Below are positions 60,848 to 64,000 of a stretch of DNA of 64,000 nucleotides, in pieces. Source of the DNA: Strigamia acuminata (taxonomy: Eukaryota; Arthropoda; Chilopoda; Geophilomorpha; Linotaeniidae). A program made the translations under genes and the position numbers. The notes beneath the pieces are model-generated. The model saw nothing but the letters and a program-made list of their open reading frames with translations, had not been told where the DNA came from and ran no database searches. The stretch spans positions 14,818,001 through 14,882,000 of the forward strand of contig OX442316.1 of assembly GCA_949358305.1 (NCBI GenBank), in the 5' to 3' direction. The stretch's first letter is position 1. Each line of letters starts with the position of its first letter.

Positions 60848-63800
60848 ATGACCAGTAACTACACGTCTTTAAACGGAGCTGCCAAATCCATCAGTAGGAC
60901 TTTCATTTTAACACTAGTTGTCGGAATAACATGTGGATTCAGTTTCGCCTACATTTACTTAAACCTGGGCAAATGGGACATGGTAAACGGAGTGTCGCTG
61001 GATAAGTTGTCGGGCAACCATGGACAAGAACACGATCCACATTCACACGATGATATTGAAAGCGTGGCTGGTCCGGAGTCACCCGTGATGTTTCACGACC
61101 AAAACGAGGCAGCTCACAAAGGTAAGTTGGCAAAATGTGAAGATAAATATTAAATTGAGTGTCCTAAACACACAAATCACCTCAACTGTGAATGAAAGAA
61201 TGAAAGAATGCATTTTTTTCATTTTATTAAATTGTTTTCATCAATTTTTAGATAGAATTGATTCAGTTGAGGGGTTCATTTGTGATTGACCGGTCATGTG
61301 GAAAATTTATCTGATGGAAAAAAAATTGTTTTTTTTTTAATTTGGAAATGAAAAAAGAAAAAGGAAAATTTTATTTGGAAATTAATTTTTTTTTTTAAGT
61401 GTAAGAATTCGGTTTATGGTTGGGGAAAGTGAAATTTTTGTGTTAGTAATGCTTGTGGTGTGATATTTTACCACGATATGAGTTTTTGTTTTGTACTTGG
61501 TTGATCATGAAGGTGAAATCTTGTGTGAGAGTTGTCAGTGACCTAGAAGCCCGCTCTTGTGGTTTTAATTAAGAACAGGTGTCCTGTTATTAGCCTATTG
61601 TGACATAAAAATTAATTTTTTGTTATTTAGTATTTTTTAAAATCAAAAAAAAAAAAAAAAATTAAGAAAAATTGAATTTTCTTACGGTATTCATCATCCT
61701 TGGCACATACCGGTATTGGTAATTTAAAAAAAAAAAGTGGTCGTCCTCTTTAGATTAACGAGAAAATGCAGGTGCGTAATCATGACATGGAGGGAAATAA
61801 TCTAATCATTTTATATGTCGTGCTATATAAAATACTGTAGTAGTAAAAAAATATAATTTTGCTCGTTTCCCTTTAAAATCGAGCGTAATCGAGAAATGTG
61901 GTGGTTGATGACGTCATTTATGGGACGTGAAATGCAATCAAAACCTGTTTTTGCACGATATTTAGGGCAGAAATTCATCGTTGAATTTTTACACGTATTT
62001 AACGATTCGAAAAAAAATATTCTAAATTTGGTTCCGAAATAAATTCATTTCACTTTCAACAGAATTTTTTATTTCAAATATTTAAAAAATTCGCACAGAA
62101 ATATGTTGGTAAAGAACGTGGGATTATTTACCGGAAGTTATCTTGACAGTTTGGATATGATTGAGAGTACAGAGGAAAATAGAAATATTATTATTATTAT
62201 TACAAGCAAGATTTTTTTTACGATTAATTTTTAAATTACCAACCGGAAGTGTAAAGATGTTTGTTTTGCTTGCAGCAAAATTGATGATGAAATACGAAAA
62301 TACGGGTACAAATAGGTCGACCACCTGCACCTTGTGACACCTGCAGGTTGCGTTAAAAAAGTACATTCACCTGGACTAACCGAATAGAAAAATTAGTGAA
62401 TCGTTGATACAAATATTTATTCATCTGTAATTCCTAGTCACGCCATTTTCCCGGCCGTTCCTGCGACTGGTGCTGAAAAGTTACATAAACTCGCATAAAA
62501 CTCATCTGCAGGAAATAAAATTGAAATAAATAGCCTACTTTTGCTTTCCTTAAAATTTAATAGGAATTACAGAAATAAACAAAATAAACGTTGGAATTTT
62601 TGTTTTATGTCTATTTTTCCACGGCCGGTGAGCACAGCCCGTTTTTTGTCATCAGTCATCGTGATCGGTCATTTACACTCGGTTCAAATAATTACGTAAC
62701 CGGTTGACTAGTTAACCTAATGACTGGATATCTAAAAATTAAATAACTGCCGTTAACCCCCATTTTTATAATGGTCGATAGTCTGTCCGTATGTTTTAAC
62801 TCTAACTCCTCCGAAACCGGTGGACGGATTTCAAATTTGAAAAGTGCATTCGATACCTCTTGATGCCGAGTTCAGGGCTGGCTACTTTTCAGATTCATAT
62901 TAAAATAATTAATCGAATAAAACAGTTTTGGGTCTTGCAGTTACATTTGGTCCAATAATAAATTATGAAATAATTACCCTATTTTACCAATTAAGAGTCG
63001 TCCTCGAATAATAGCCGCGGCTGAGACACCGAGAATACCGTATTTTTGCAAAAGTACGGTATCGTTTCCGTATTTAACCTCAAGAACGATGAACGTACGC
63101 TTCGTTCGTTGCATTAAACAAATGTAACAAACAAAAAACCGAAATTGTAATTGCTGACAAAAATTATAAATGACTGTTTTGCGTTATTTAGAGCTGTTAG
63201 CGACTGTTAATCGATAAAATACGGTAATTGATAATTTTGTGTTTAGGCTCTACTTGGTTTGGTTTATTTCTTCTTAAAAACAGACAACCGATAGTACGAG
63301 CATAATAACATAATAGAGAGTTTGCGGGAAGTATTTTTCCCTTTCAGTTAAAGACTATACGGTATAAATATAGTGTAAGGAAAAAATGATAAATTAAGTT
63401 TTTGCGGGCTGCATTTTTCCCTTATCACTACAATATGACCGTCAAATTCGTGCAATAGGTGTCCGGTGATCTGGCATTCAAATTTAAAAGCAGATCCTAC
63501 TTTGGCAAATCCTGACTCGAGTTTCCGCTTGAAATTCGACCTCGAAAAACGTCTCTTTGATCGTCAAAGTGCATAATCCGTCGTGATTCGAATACTTTCG
63601 TGTCTGCAACAAAATAATTGCAATCTGCAATGGGCGGAGCTAACAATATAGTGTTCTCAATTCTGATTGGCTGCGCTATATTTTATTTTAGTGTTGAAAA
63701 CGATATGTTGCTTAACGATATGGCACTAAGATAGTGTATCCCGCAAACTCTCTATTATCTCAATTAATTAATTGTATGGAAATCTCGAGACCACGATGCT

Positions 63801-64000
63801 TATTTTATTTTATTTTTTAAATCATTAGATGAAGATTTTGTAGCACGCAAATTAGCTCAGAAGGTTCGTGTATTATGTTGGGTGATGACGTCCCCCACGA
63901 ACCACAACTCGAAAGCGAAACACGTGAAAGCAACATGGGGAAAACGATGCAATATTCTCGTTTTCATGAGTTCTGCCGCAGATCCCGCGCTTCCAGCAAT
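60848..64000 (+). CDS. C1GALT1: Core 1 beta-1,3-galactosyltransferase, 5' part
   Basis: Exon 1 (60848-61121) encodes a type II membrane protein start: short cytoplasmic tail (MTSNYTSLNGAAKSISR), a single transmembrane anchor (FILTLVVGITCGFSFAYIYL) and a luminal stem with HDPHSHDD. Exon 2 begins at 63829 (phase 1) and runs off the window. It reads QKVRVLCWVMTSPTN, SKAKHVKATWGKRCN and ILVFMSS, the start of the GT31 catalytic domain of C1GALT1 (T-synthase). The DxD and later motifs lie beyond the window. The enzyme adds galactose to Tn antigen (GalNAc-Ser/Thr) in the Golgi. Intron 1 is about 2.7 kb and contains two MITEs. Confidence 0.92.
61122..62976. other. C1GALT1 intron 1, unassigned part
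   Basis: AT-rich intron sequence with poly-A/T runs. I see no exon, RNA gene or clear repeat up to the first MITE at 62977. Confidence 0.6.
62977..63224. mobile_element. TA-flanked MITE with CCNTATTTTA ends (248 bp)
   Basis: The left end ccctattttaccaattaaga and the inverted right end ccgtattttatcgattaaca agree at most positions over about 26 bp, followed by gtcg in both. TA dinucleotides flank it (62975-62976 and 63225-63226). It also contains cgaataatagccgcgg, related in style to the 45.9-kb MITE. Confidence 0.65.
63316..63752. mobile_element. 'GAGAGTTTGCG' MITE family, copy 2 (437 bp)
   Basis: The ends GAGAGTTTGCGGG and CCCGCAAACTCTC are inverted and TA flanks both sides (63314-63315, 63753-63754). 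The subterminal motif aagtatttttccctt matches copy 1 at 4548 (caggtacttttccctt). An extra internal copy of the terminus (gtttttgcgggctgcatttt) occurs at about 63401-63420. Confidence 0.85.

Noticed and set aside
1-64000. tRNA or rRNA genes
   Set aside because: No stretch with tRNA A/B-box arrangement and cloverleaf pairing or rRNA-like conservation was noticed on reading. A covariance-model scan would be decisive.

Overview
The window is nuclear DNA of an arthropod, most probably an insect and plausibly a beetle. The basis is AT-rich intergenic DNA, introns mostly of 45-70 bp with GT-AG ends, multi-exon orthologues of conserved animal genes, an insect-type nicotinic receptor and a Ty1/copia element. 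No species call can be made from the sequence alone. All gene models below were joined by hand from open frames, splice sites and intron phase.

Layout. 1-12.8 kb is gene-poor: several TA-flanked miniature transposons (one nested inside another), a dispersed element with a central minisatellite, and one orphan exon that would encode a signal peptide (minus strand, 11188-11266). 13.0-14.2 kb is a NeuroD-family bHLH gene behind a TATA box. 14.96-32.1 kb is a compact block of housekeeping genes in alternating orientation: GTF3C4 (-) / ABITRAM (+), a nine-finger C2H2 gene (-) / MED24 (+), PAN2 (-) / calaxin CLXN (+). Each pair is head-to-head over 170-440 bp and neighbouring pairs converge tail-to-tail. 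32.4-41.6 kb is a seven-exon nicotinic acetylcholine receptor alpha-type gene (-). Its last exon is partly duplicated on the far side of a 3'-truncated Ty1/copia element. 41.6-52 kb is mainly non-coding: a solo-LTR-like insertion, another miniature transposon, simple repeats and a possible orphan 5' exon. 52.0-59.2 kb is a long multi-exon gene (-) that joins a UBA domain, two tandem UBX domains, an Elongin BC-box-like helix and leucine-rich repeats. It is head-to-head with INO80C (+, 59.65-60.37 kb). 60.85-64.0 kb is the 5' part of the core-1 galactosyltransferase gene C1GALT1 (+), whose first intron carries two miniature transposons and whose second exon runs off the window.

Functional themes are general gene expression (TFIIIC90, Mediator 24, INO80C, PAN2 deadenylase), ciliary/Ca2+ biology (calaxin), neural specification and signalling (NeuroD-like, nAChR), O-glycosylation (C1GALT1) and p97/ubiquitin handling (UBA-UBX-LRR protein). 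The most unusual item is the UBA-2xUBX-BC-box-LRR protein. The copia/nAChR duplication is structurally odd and may be an assembly haplotype junction.
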